Assembly (NCBI GenBank): GCA_913778145.1
Contig: CAJYVI010000070.1
Location: forward strand, 62,001-126,000
Origin: an uncultured Pseudocitrobacter sp.
GTDB taxonomy: Bacteria > Pseudomonadota > Gammaproteobacteria > Enterobacterales > Enterobacteriaceae
Direction: 5' to 3'
DNA: 64,000 nucleotides
Positions 56,807 through 64,000 of this stretch are shown here, one piece after another. The translations under genes and the position numbers were made by a program. The notes under the pieces were generated by a model that was given only the letters and a program-made list of their open reading frames with translations, had not been told where the DNA came from and ran no database searches. Within the stretch, counting starts at the first letter, position 1, and each line of letters starts with the position of its first letter.

Positions 56807-57070
56807 ACATTCACAGGCTGTGAATAAAAATAAAAAAGTAAAGGGATTCAAAGCACACAGCGAGGTCAAGTGATCGGATTAACATTTTGAAATGTTATTT
56901 TTCCTATTATTATCAGCAAGATACAAAGATACTATTCACTCTGCGAAGAATTTTGCATTCCAGGAATAGTGCCCAACCCTGTGGATAACTCTGTTTACAA
57001 GAGTGTTTCAGAAACGAAAAATCACCTCAGCGAATGAACTTCACTGTGGGTTTCGATGAATCAGAAAGAA
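56807..57070. other. datA: Candidate datA locus (DnaA-box cluster with possible IHF site)
   Basis: Between queG and the tRNA-Gly genes, the location of datA in E. coli, lie two perfect DnaA boxes read on the minus strand: TTATTCACA (56819-56827) and TTATCCACA (56980-56988). Weaker boxes include ACATTCACA (56807-56815). An IHF-like TATCAG-N4-ATA sits between the strong boxes (56911-56923). datA promotes DnaA-ATP hydrolysis to limit initiation. No protein gene lies in these 269 bases. Identification rests on position plus boxes. Confidence 0.6.
56881..56902 (+). terminator. AT-rich terminator of queG
   Basis: AACATTT-TG-AAATGTT, a 7-bp stem with a very short loop, followed by ATTTTT. It lies 75 bases past the queG stop, inside the candidate datA region. 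The stem is weak but the T-tract is good. Confidence 0.6.
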
Positions 57071-57074
57071 AATT

Positions 57075-57150
<76 letters not shown>

Positions 57151-57187
57151 TTGGGTGGTGCGTGCTTAGAAAGCACTTTTCAAATTT

Positions 57188-57263
<76 letters not shown>

Positions 57264-57312
57264 AAATTTGTTGCTGTCGTAACAACGATTTCTCTGTCGT
57301 TACGGGAGGCGC

Positions 57313-57340
57313 ATTATACGAGAAATCCTTTTTGCTGCAA
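57313..57340 (-). promoter_or_regulatory. Stable-RNA promoter of the tRNA-Gly genes
   Basis: On the minus strand TTGCAG (57335-57340), a 16-base spacer and a perfect TATAAT (57313-57318), followed by a GC-rich discriminator (GCGCCTCCC) typical of stringently controlled tRNA promoters. It lies about 50 bases before the first tRNA. Confidence 0.88.
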
Positions 57341-57409
57341 CCCCCCCTGAAGCGTTTTTTTTGAAAAACCGTTCAAGTGCTGAATAATTCATCATCATGG
57401 TGCTTTTTA

Positions 57410-57434
57410 CGCCGAATGGCAAGCGCCATCCGGC
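57410..57434. repeat. Short REP-like palindrome after orn
   Basis: GCCGAATGGC...GCCATCCGGC just past the orn stop, an imperfect REP unit. It may close the orn transcript. Confidence 0.65.
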
Positions 57435-57445
57435 AAAGGCGAGAT

Positions 57446-57991
57446 TCAGAGCTTAATAAAGTTTTCGCGGTAGTAGGCCAGCTCAGCGACTGACTCACGG
57501 ATATCATCCATCGCCTGGTGGGTGCCCTGCTTCTTAAAGCCGTCGAGAATCTCCGGCTTCCAGCGACGCGCCAGCTCTTTGAGCGTGCTCACATCCAGGT
57601 AGCGATAATGGAAGTAGGACTCCAGTTCCGGCATATACTTAAACAGGAAACGACGGTCCTGGCCGATGCTGTTACCGCAAATTGGCGATTTCCCTGCCGG
57701 AACCCACTGCTTGAGGAATTCAAGTGTGGCCAGCTCCGCCGCGCGATCGTCAATGGTGCTTGCTTTCACGCGATCGACCAGCCCGCTGCCGGTATGCGTG
57801 CGCACGTTCCACTCATCCATCAGCGCCAGTTGCTCATCAGACTGATGCACGGCAATCGTCGGGCCTTCAGCCAGAATGTTCAGATTGGCATCAGTCACCA
57901 GGGTAGCGATTTCGATAATGCGATCGCGCTCGGGATCGAGACCGGTCATCTCCAGATCGATCCAAATCAGGTTGTTTTCATCTGCACTCAT
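57446..57991 (-). CDS. orn: Oligoribonuclease
   Basis: Essential 3'-5' exonuclease that clears 2-5 base RNA fragments, including pGpG. The 181-residue DEDDh protein has WIDLEMTG with Asp12 and Glu14, a middle NSIGQDRRF segment and [10 protein letters not shown] near the end. The ATG at 57991 gives [12 protein letters not shown]; a reading to 58108 would overlap the start of divergent rsgA. Confidence 0.97.
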   Translation of the reverse strand: MSADENNLIWIDLEMTGLDPERDRIIEIATLVTDANLNILAEGPTIAVHQSDEQLALMDEWNVRTHTGSGLVDRVKASTIDDRAAELATLEFLKQWVPAGKSPICGNSIGQDRRFLFKYMPELESYFHYRYLDVSTLKELARRWKPEILDGFKKQGTHQAMDDIRESVAELAYYRENFIKL

Positions 57992-58085
57992 GTTATTTTC
58001 CACCCTTATCGCGTGACTATATTCATCAAAAATAGCGTGTATCATAGAACTTTTGCCCATTATGGGCGACCAGGAGTCTGTACGA

Positions 58086-59141
58086 TTGAGTAAAAATAAA
58101 CTCTCCAAAGGTCAGCAACGTCGCGTGTCGGCTAACCACCAGCGCCGTCTTAAAACGACTGCGGAGAAGCCCGACTACGATGACAACTTGTTTGGTGAAG
58201 CCGCTGAAGGCACCGTTATCAGCCGCTTTGGCATGCATGCTGACGTTGAGTCCGCCGACGGCGAGACGCACCGCTGCAACATCCGCCGCACCATTCGTTC
58301 GCTGGTAACCGGCGATCGCGTTGTCTGGCGTCCGGGAAAAGCGGCAGCCGAAGGCGTGAACGTCAAAGGCATCGTGGAAGCGGTACATGAACGTACCTCG
58401 GTGCTGACGCGCCCGGACTTTTACGATGGTGTAAAACCGATTGCCGCCAATATCGACCAAATCGTTATCGTCTCGGCCATTCTGCCGGAACTGTCGCTGA
58501 ATATTATCGACCGTTATCTCGTCGCCTGCGAAACGCTGGACGTCGAACCGATTATCGTGCTGAACAAAATCGATCTGCTGGATGACGAAAGCATGGCTTT
58601 CGTGAATGAGCAGATGGATATCTACCGCAACATTGGTTATCGCGTGCTGATGGTTTCCAGCCACACCCAGGACGGTTTGAAACCACTGGAAGAGGCGCTG
58701 ACCGACCGTATCAGTATTTTTGCCGGGCAGTCTGGTGTGGGTAAATCGAGCCTGCTGAATGCATTGCTGGGGCTTAACGAGGAGCGGATCCTCACCAACG
58801 ATGTGTCCGATAACTCCGGTTTAGGCCAGCACACCACCACCGCCGCACGCCTTTATCACTTCCCGCATGGCGGCGATGTGATTGATTCCCCTGGCGTTCG
58901 TGAATTCGGTCTCTGGCATCTTGAGCCGGAACAAATTACCAACGGCTTTGTCGAATTCCATGATTATCTGGGGTTGTGCAAATACCGTGACTGCAAACAT
59001 GACACCGATCCCGGTTGCGCCATTCGCGAAGCCGTTGAAGAAGGTAAAATTGCCGAGACGCGATTCGAAAATTATCACCGCATTCTGGAAAGTATGTCGC
59101 AGGTAAAAACGCGTAAAAACTTTTCTGATGGTGATAACTGA
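58086..59141 (+). CDS. rsgA: RsgA, small-subunit ribosome biogenesis GTPase
   Basis: Circularly permuted GTPase that checks late 30S maturation. The 351-residue protein has an OB fold (about 40-100) and then motifs in permuted order: NKID (G4), [12 protein letters not shown] (G1), DSPG (G3). A zinc knuckle follows ([16 protein letters not shown]). The TTG at 58086 is preferred because AGGAG (58072-58076) lies 9 bases upstream and the protein then starts with the [12 protein letters not shown] of E. coli; an ATG at 58062 is the alternative. Confidence 0.94.
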   Translation: MSKNKLSKGQQRRVSANHQRRLKTTAEKPDYDDNLFGEAAEGTVISRFGMHADVESADGETHRCNIRRTIRSLVTGDRVVWRPGKAAAEGVNVKGIVEAVHERTSVLTRPDFYDGVKPIAANIDQIVIVSAILPELSLNIIDRYLVACETLDVEPIIVLNKIDLLDDESMAFVNEQMDIYRNIGYRVLMVSSHTQDGLKPLEEALTDRISIFAGQSGVGKSSLLNALLGLNEERILTNDVSDNSGLGQHTTTAARLYHFPHGGDVIDSPGVREFGLWHLEPEQITNGFVEFHDYLGLCKYRDCKHDTDPGCAIREAVEEGKIAETRFENYHRILESMSQVKTRKNFSDGDN

Positions 59142-59258
59142 GAATTATGCTTTAGCGACTGACATTTATCGCGCGCGTCGTTAAAATCGCCACCTTTTCT
59201 TTTGGGACCCGCACAAGATGCGGGTTCAGGAACGACACATCATGGCCTGGAGGCTACT

Positions 59259-60221
59259 TTGTTAAACGATCTTAAACTTTCACTGCAATACATTCTGCCT
59301 AAACTGTGGCTTACCCGCCTCGCAGGCTGGGGTGCGAGCAAGCGAGCAGGATGGCTGACCAAACTGGTTATCGATCTGTTTGTGAAATACTACAAGGTCG
59401 ATATGAAAGAGGCGCAGAAACCAGATACCGCCAGCTATCGCACCTTCAACGATTTCTTTGTGCGCCCGCTGCGCGACGATGTGCGCCCGCTGAATACCGA
59501 TCCGAACGTGTTAGTGATGCCTGCCGACGGTGTTATCAGCCAGTTAGGCCGTATCGAAGAAGACAAAATTTTGCAGGCCAAAGGCCACAATTACTCGCTG
59601 GAAGCGCTGCTGGCAGGCAACTACCTGATGGCAGATCTTTTCCGCAACGGGACTTTTGCCACCACTTATCTGTCGCCACGTGACTATCACCGCGTCCATA
59701 TGCCGTGCAACGGTATCCTGCGCGAGATGATCTACGTGCCGGGCGATCTCTTCTCCGTGAACCACCTGACCGCGCAGAACGTGCCAAACCTGTTTGCCCG
59801 TAACGAGCGCGTTATCTGCCTGTTCGACACCGAGTTTGGCCCGATGGCGCAGATTCTGGTCGGTGCGACCATCGTGGGCAGTATCGAAACCGTCTGGGCG
59901 GGCACGATCACGCCGCCGCGTGAAGGCGTCATCAAGCGCTGGACATGGCCTGCTGGCGATAGCGAAGGTTCCGTTGCTCTGCTGAAAGGCCAGGAAATGG
60001 GCCGCTTCAAACTGGGCTCCACGGTCATCAACCTCTTCGCGCCGGGCAAAGTCCAGCTGATTGAAGAGCTGAAAAGCCTCTCCGTGACGAAACTGGGCCA
60101 GCCGCTGGCGGTATCAACCGAAGCGGTTGTCGTTCCTGAGCCGGAAGTCCTGCCGGAAGAAGAAGTGGCGGCTGAAATTGAAGCCAGCCCACTGGTCGAC
60201 GATAAGAAAGACGAAAGCTAA
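59259..60221 (+). CDS. psd: Phosphatidylserine decarboxylase
   Basis: Inner-membrane-associated enzyme that makes phosphatidylethanolamine from phosphatidylserine. The 320-residue proenzyme cleaves itself at LGST (about residues 252-255), turning Ser254 into the pyruvoyl group; [11 protein letters not shown] and the upstream His/Asp triad residues are present. The TTG at 59259 is chosen for GGAGG just upstream and the E. coli-like N-terminus ([14 protein letters not shown]). mscM follows 20 bases later, so the two are co-transcribed. Confidence 0.95.
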   Translation: MLNDLKLSLQYILPKLWLTRLAGWGASKRAGWLTKLVIDLFVKYYKVDMKEAQKPDTASYRTFNDFFVRPLRDDVRPLNTDPNVLVMPADGVISQLGRIEEDKILQAKGHNYSLEALLAGNYLMADLFRNGTFATTYLSPRDYHRVHMPCNGILREMIYVPGDLFSVNHLTAQNVPNLFARNERVICLFDTEFGPMAQILVGATIVGSIETVWAGTITPPREGVIKRWTWPAGDSEGSVALLKGQEMGRFKLGSTVINLFAPGKVQLIEELKSLSVTKLGQPLAVSTEAVVVPEPEVLPEEEVAAEIEASPLVDDKKDES

Positions 60222-60241
60222 CTTCAAAAAAGGGTTCTGAC

Positions 60242-63200
60242 GTGCGCCTGATTATCACTTTCCTGATGGCCTGGTGCCTCAGCCTGGGGGCGTACGCAGC
60301 GACGGCCCCCGATAGCAAACAGATAGCTCAGGAGCTGGAGCAGGCAAAATCTGCCAAACCAGCCCAGCCCGAAACCGTTGAGACCTTGCAAGGTGCACTG
60401 AACGCGCTTGAGGAGCGAAAAGGCTCCCTCGAACGCGCCACGCAGTATCAGCATGTTATCGACAACTTTCCTAAACTTTCCCAAACATTACGTTCTCAGC
60501 TAAATAACCTGCGTGAAGAACCGCGCGAGGTTCCCCCCGGCATGAGCGCGGATGCGCTCAGCCAGGAGATTGTTCAGGTTAGCAGCCAGCTGCTGGAAAA
60601 AAGCCGCCTGGCACAACAGGAACAGGAACGCGCGCGCGAAATCGCCGATTCTCTGAGCCAACTGCCACAGCAGCAAACCGATGCTCGTCGCCAATTGAAT
60701 GAAGTGGAACGCCGCGTCGGCACGCAAACGGCTAACACGCCGCAGGCGCAGGCGCAAAATCTGGCCCTTCAGGCTGATTCCGCACGGCTGAAAGCGCTGG
60801 TTGACGAGCTGGAACTGGCGCAGCTTTCAGCGAACAATCGCCAGGAGCTGTCGCGCATGCGCTCTGAACTGGCCCAGAAACAGGGTGAACAGCTGGATGC
60901 GTATCTTCAGGCACTGCGCAATCAGCTCAACAGCCAGCGCCAGCGCGAAGCAGAACGGGCGCTGGAAAGCACCGAACTACTTGCCGAAAACAGCGCTAAC
61001 CTGCCCGCCGGTATCGTTAACCAGTTCAAAGTTAACCGTGAACTTTCTCAGGCGTTGAATCAGCAGGCACAGCGTATGGACCTGGTGGCCTCACAGCAAC
61101 GTCAGGCCACCAGCCAAACGTTGCAGGTTCGTCAGGCGCTGAATACGCTGCGCGAACAGTCACAATGGCTCGGTTCCTCGAATCTGTTGGGCGAAGCGTT
61201 ACGCGCGCAGGTCGCACGCCTGCCGGAAATGCCGAAGCCCCAGCAGCTAGACACCGAAATGGCACAGCTGCGCGTGCATCGCCTGCGCTATGAAGATCTA
61301 CTCAACAAGCAGCCGCAACTGCGCCAGATCCAGCAGGCCGATGGCAAGCCGCTTACCGCCGAGCAAAACCGGATTCTTGAAGCCCAGCTTCGCACCCAAC
61401 GTGAACTCCTCAACTCGCTGCTGCAGGGCGGCGACACGCTAATTCTGGAACTTACCAAGCTAAAAGTTTCCAATAGCCAGCTAGAAGACGCGTTAAAAGA
61501 GGTGAACGAAGCCACCCACCGCTATCTGTTCTGGACCTCAGACGTGCGGCCAATGGATTTCAGTTGGCCGCTGGAAGTGGTGCAGGATCTGCGCCGTCTC
61601 ATCTCGCTGGATACCGTCAGCCAGTTAGGCAAAGCCACGGCGATGATGCTCACCAGCAAGCAGACCTTGCTACCGCTCTTTGCGGCGCTAATTCTGGTCG
61701 GCTTCAGCATTAGTTCGCGTAAACACTTCACCCGTTTTCTGGAGCGTTCCAGCGCGCGCGTGGGTAAAGTCACCCAGGATCATTTCTGGCTGACCATGCG
61801 CACCGTTTTCTGGTCGATTCTGGTGGCGTCTCCCCTGCCCGTCCTGTGGGCGACGCTGGGCTATGGCCTTCAGGAGGCCTGGCCTTATCCGCTTGCCGTG
61901 GCGATTGGCGATGGCGTAACCGCCACCGTGCCACTGCTGTGGGTAGTGATGATCTGCGCCGCCTTTGCCCGTCCAAACGGACTGTTCATCGTGCACTTCG
62001 GCTGGCCGCGCAACCGCGTGCTGCGGGCGATGCGCTACTATCTGATGAGTATCGGCCTTATCGTGCCGCTGATTATGGCGCTGATCATGTTCGATAATCT
62101 CAACGACCGCGAGTTTTCCGCCTCATTAGGCAGGCTGTGTTTTATCCTGATTTGCGGGGCGCTGGCGGTGGTCACCCTTAGTCTGAAACGGGCCGGTATC
62201 CCGCTCTGGCTCGATAAAGAGGGCGACGGCGATAACATGGTCAACCGCCTGCTGTGGAATCTGCTTTCCGGTGCGCCGATGGTCGCGATCCTCGCGGCAG
62301 CCGTCGGTTATCTGGCAACATCACAGGCATTGCTGGCGCGTCTGGAAACCTCGGTCGCCATCTGGTTCCTGTTGCTGGTGATTTATCACGTTATCCGCCG
62401 CTGGATGCTGATTCAGCGCCGCCGTCTGGCGTTTGACCGCGCTAAACATCGCCGCGCGGAGATGCTGGCTAACCGCGCCAGAGGTGAAGAAGAGACGCAC
62501 GCGACAAGCCTTGAAGGCTCGGTGGAAGCCGAGGTCAGCGAAGTCGATCTCGACACCATCAGCGCCCAGTCACTGCGGCTGGTGCGCTCAATTCTGATGC
62601 TCATTGCATTGGTTTCGGTGATTGTACTGTGGTCGGAAATTCACTCCGCTTTCGGCTTCCTGGAAAACATCTCGCTGTGGGATGTCTCCTCCACCGTGCA
62701 GGGTGTAGAAAGTATTGAGCCCATTACGCTAGGCGCGGTACTGATTGCGATTCTGGTGTTTATCATCACCACCCAGTTGGTGCGCAATCTGCCCGCGCTG
62801 CTTGAGCTGGCGCTACTACAGCACCTTAACTTGACGCCAGGCACCGGCTACGCCATTACCACCATCACCAAGTATCTGCTGATGCTGTTTGGCGGGCTGA
62901 TTGGCTTCTCGATGATTGGTATTGAGTGGTCAAAACTGCAGTGGCTGGTTGCAGCACTCGGTGTCGGGTTAGGTTTCGGGTTACAGGAAATTTTCGCCAA
63001 CTTCATTTCCGGCCTGATTATCCTGTTTGAGAAACCGATTCGTATCGGCGATACGGTCACCATTCGCGATTTGACCGGGAGCGTCACCAAAATCAACACC
63101 CGCGCCACCACCATCAGCGACTGGGACCGCAAAGAGATTATCGTGCCGAATAAGGCCTTTATCACCGAGCAGTTCATTAACTGGTCGCTGTCCGACTCAG

Positions 63201-63568
63201 TAACCCGCGTGGTGCTGAGCATTCCGGCGCCGTCAGACGCCGACAGCGAAGAAGTCACGCAGATCCTGCTGACCGCTGCGCAGCGCTGCTCGCTGGTGAT
63301 TGATAACCCGGCCCCGGAAGCCTTCCTGGTCGATCTGCAACAGGGGATTCAAATCTTCGAACTGCGTATTTACGCCGCGGAGATGGGTCACCGTATGCCG
63401 CTACGCCACGAAATCCACCAGCTGATTCTGGCGGGCTTCCGCGAACACGGTATCGATATGCCGTTCCCACCGTTCCAGATGCGTCTGGAAAGCCTCGGCG
63501 GCAATAAAACCCCTGCGGGAAGAACATTAACGTCCGCAGGGCGCGGACGTAAGGCGGGGAGTTTATAG
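60242..63568 (+). CDS. mscM: MscM (YjeP), miniconductance mechanosensitive channel of the MscS family
   Basis: Large MscS-like inner-membrane channel that releases osmolytes on hypo-osmotic shock. The 1108 residues comprise a signal peptide (MRLIITFLMAWCLSLGAYA), a long periplasmic coiled-coil domain (about 25-470), around eleven membrane segments, and a C-terminal MscS domain. The pore helix and cytoplasmic vestibule are seen as WLVAALGVGLGFGLQEIFANFISGLIILFEKPIRIGDTV. The start is GTG with AAAAGGG upstream. Confidence 0.96.
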   Translation: MRLIITFLMAWCLSLGAYAATAPDSKQIAQELEQAKSAKPAQPETVETLQGALNALEERKGSLERATQYQHVIDNFPKLSQTLRSQLNNLREEPREVPPGMSADALSQEIVQVSSQLLEKSRLAQQEQERAREIADSLSQLPQQQTDARRQLNEVERRVGTQTANTPQAQAQNLALQADSARLKALVDELELAQLSANNRQELSRMRSELAQKQGEQLDAYLQALRNQLNSQRQREAERALESTELLAENSANLPAGIVNQFKVNRELSQALNQQAQRMDLVASQQRQATSQTLQVRQALNTLREQSQWLGSSNLLGEALRAQVARLPEMPKPQQLDTEMAQLRVHRLRYEDLLNKQPQLRQIQQADGKPLTAEQNRILEAQLRTQRELLNSLLQGGDTLILELTKLKVSNSQLEDALKEVNEATHRYLFWTSDVRPMDFSWPLEVVQDLRRLISLDTVSQLGKATAMMLTSKQTLLPLFAALILVGFSISSRKHFTRFLERSSARVGKVTQDHFWLTMRTVFWSILVASPLPVLWATLGYGLQEAWPYPLAVAIGDGVTATVPLLWVVMICAAFARPNGLFIVHFGWPRNRVLRAMRYYLMSIGLIVPLIMALIMFDNLNDREFSASLGRLCFILICGALAVVTLSLKRAGIPLWLDKEGDGDNMVNRLLWNLLSGAPMVAILAAAVGYLATSQALLARLETSVAIWFLLLVIYHVIRRWMLIQRRRLAFDRAKHRRAEMLANRARGEEETHATSLEGSVEAEVSEVDLDTISAQSLRLVRSILMLIALVSVIVLWSEIHSAFGFLENISLWDVSSTVQGVESIEPITLGAVLIAILVFIITTQLVRNLPALLELALLQHLNLTPGTGYAITTITKYLLMLFGGLIGFSMIGIEWSKLQWLVAALGVGLGFGLQEIFANFISGLIILFEKPIRIGDTVTIRDLTGSVTKINTRATTISDWDRKEIIVPNKAFITEQFINWSLSDSVTRVVLSIPAPSDADSEEVTQILLTAAQRCSLVIDNPAPEAFLVDLQQGIQIFELRIYAAEMGHRMPLRHEIHQLILAGFREHGIDMPFPPFQMRLESLGGNKTPAGRTLTSAGRGRKAGSL

Positions 63569-63605
63569 TAGTCGGTAGGGCGGGCAAGCCTCGCGCCCCC
63601 GCCAC

Positions 63606-63635
63606 TGCCTGATGCGCTTCGCTTATCAGGTCTAC
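63606..63635. repeat. REP-like palindrome between mscM and yjeM
   Basis: GCCTGATGCG...CTTATCAGGTCTAC, a REP unit of the second (CCTGAT) type in the 79-base gap between the convergent mscM and yjeM genes. No separate terminator is obvious. Confidence 0.7.
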
Positions 63636-63647
63636 CGATCCTTTCTA

Positions 63648-64000
63648 CTACTCTATCGCCAGCTCCGGCGCACTCGCTGTCCGGCGGCGATAGTTCTCGT
63701 AAATGCCCATCGCCATCAGCGAGAAGAAGATCGGCCCGCCAATCATCCACAGGGCGCTGCTCCAGTCATTCGCTTCAATCACCGGTTGAATGACGGTGAA
63801 AATATTAGCGAACGATACAATCAACACCACCACGGCTGTGGCAAGCAGCGCTGAGGCGCGGGTTTTAAAGATAACAAACGGCCTTTCCAGATTAGTTTTC
63901 GCTTTGAAGAACGGGAACGCCAGCGCCAGGAACAGATACGGCAGCGTCATCGAGACGTTCGCCATTAGCGTCAGCTTGTTATAGAAAGCAGAAGCCGTAT
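63648..64000 (-). CDS. yjeM: YjeM, APC-superfamily amino-acid permease (C-terminal part, cut by the window edge)
   Basis: Only the last 116 codons are inside the window; the reading frame runs open through the right edge (TASAFYNKLTLMANVSMTLPYLFLALAFPFFKAKTN...). It shows three hydrophobic segments (YLFLALAFPFF, ALLATAVVVLIVSFANIFTVI, ALWMIGGPIFFSLMAMGIY), consistent with the end of a 12-segment permease. Identification as YjeM comes from recalled E. coli sequence and neighbourhood. Here it lies directly beside mscM, whereas K-12 has yjeO and yjeN nearby. Confidence 0.8.
   Translation of the reverse strand, partial: TASAFYNKLTLMANVSMTLPYLFLALAFPFFKAKTNLERPFVIFKTRASALLATAVVVLIVSFANIFTVIQPVIEANDWSSALWMIGGPIFFSLMAMGIYENYRRRTASAPELAIE

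Overview
The window is chromosomal DNA of an enterobacterium close to Escherichia, Salmonella and Citrobacter. Nearly every protein can be recognised as an orthologue of an E. coli gene, and the order follows the 93.6-95.7 min arc of E. coli K-12 (ppa-chpBS-tamAB-msrA ... ula ... purA-hfl-hfq-mutL ... psd-mscM). GCCGGAT-type REP elements and CCCTCACCC-type palindromic intergenic repeats are both present. A Citrobacter-like genome is my best guess, but the genus is an inference. All comparisons with K-12 are from memory.

Layout. 0.2-9 kb: inorganic pyrophosphatase, the ChpS/ChpB toxin-antitoxin pair, YtfP, the TamA/TamB outer-membrane translocation module and MsrA. 8.4-13 kb: an accessory cassette not in K-12, made of a LacI-family repressor divergent from three different Gfo/Idh/MocA oxidoreductases, with a perfect 20-bp palindrome between them. 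13-27 kb: YtfL (polyamine exporter type), YtfK, YtfJ, CysQ, CpdB, YtfH/QorB, an extra AraC regulator, YtfF, the iron-sulfur repair protein YtfE with an NsrR box, CycA, FklB, YtfB and an EamA transporter. 27-36 kb: the rpsF-priB-rpsR-rplI operon and the complete L-ascorbate regulon (ulaABCDEF, ulaG, ulaR). 36-45 kb: YjfP, two DUF1471 proteins (BsmA, YjfN), AidB, RlmB, RNase R, NsrR and PurA. 45-56 kb: the nnr-tsaE-amiB-mutL-miaA-hfq-hflX-hflK-hflC-yjeT superoperon. 56-64 kb: QueG, a datA-like DnaA-box region, two tRNA-Gly(GCC) genes, oligoribonuclease, RsgA, Psd, MscM and the end of YjeM.

Functional links inside the window: NsrR (43.1 kb) probably controls ytfE (22.1 kb); UlaR (35.3 kb) controls the ula genes beside it; HflK/HflC and Hfq form the classic regulatory block; psd and mscM are adjacent envelope genes. 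Relative to K-12 the window lacks the yjfI-yjfC block between rlmB and aidB, yjfZ/ytfA beside rplI, ytfI, and yjeN/yjeO beside mscM. The rlmB-aidB junction instead carries two REP units bracketed by a duplicated 22-bp hairpin. One of the two tRNA-Gly copies has three substitutions that disturb its stems. No phage, insertion sequence, CRISPR array or integrase was seen.
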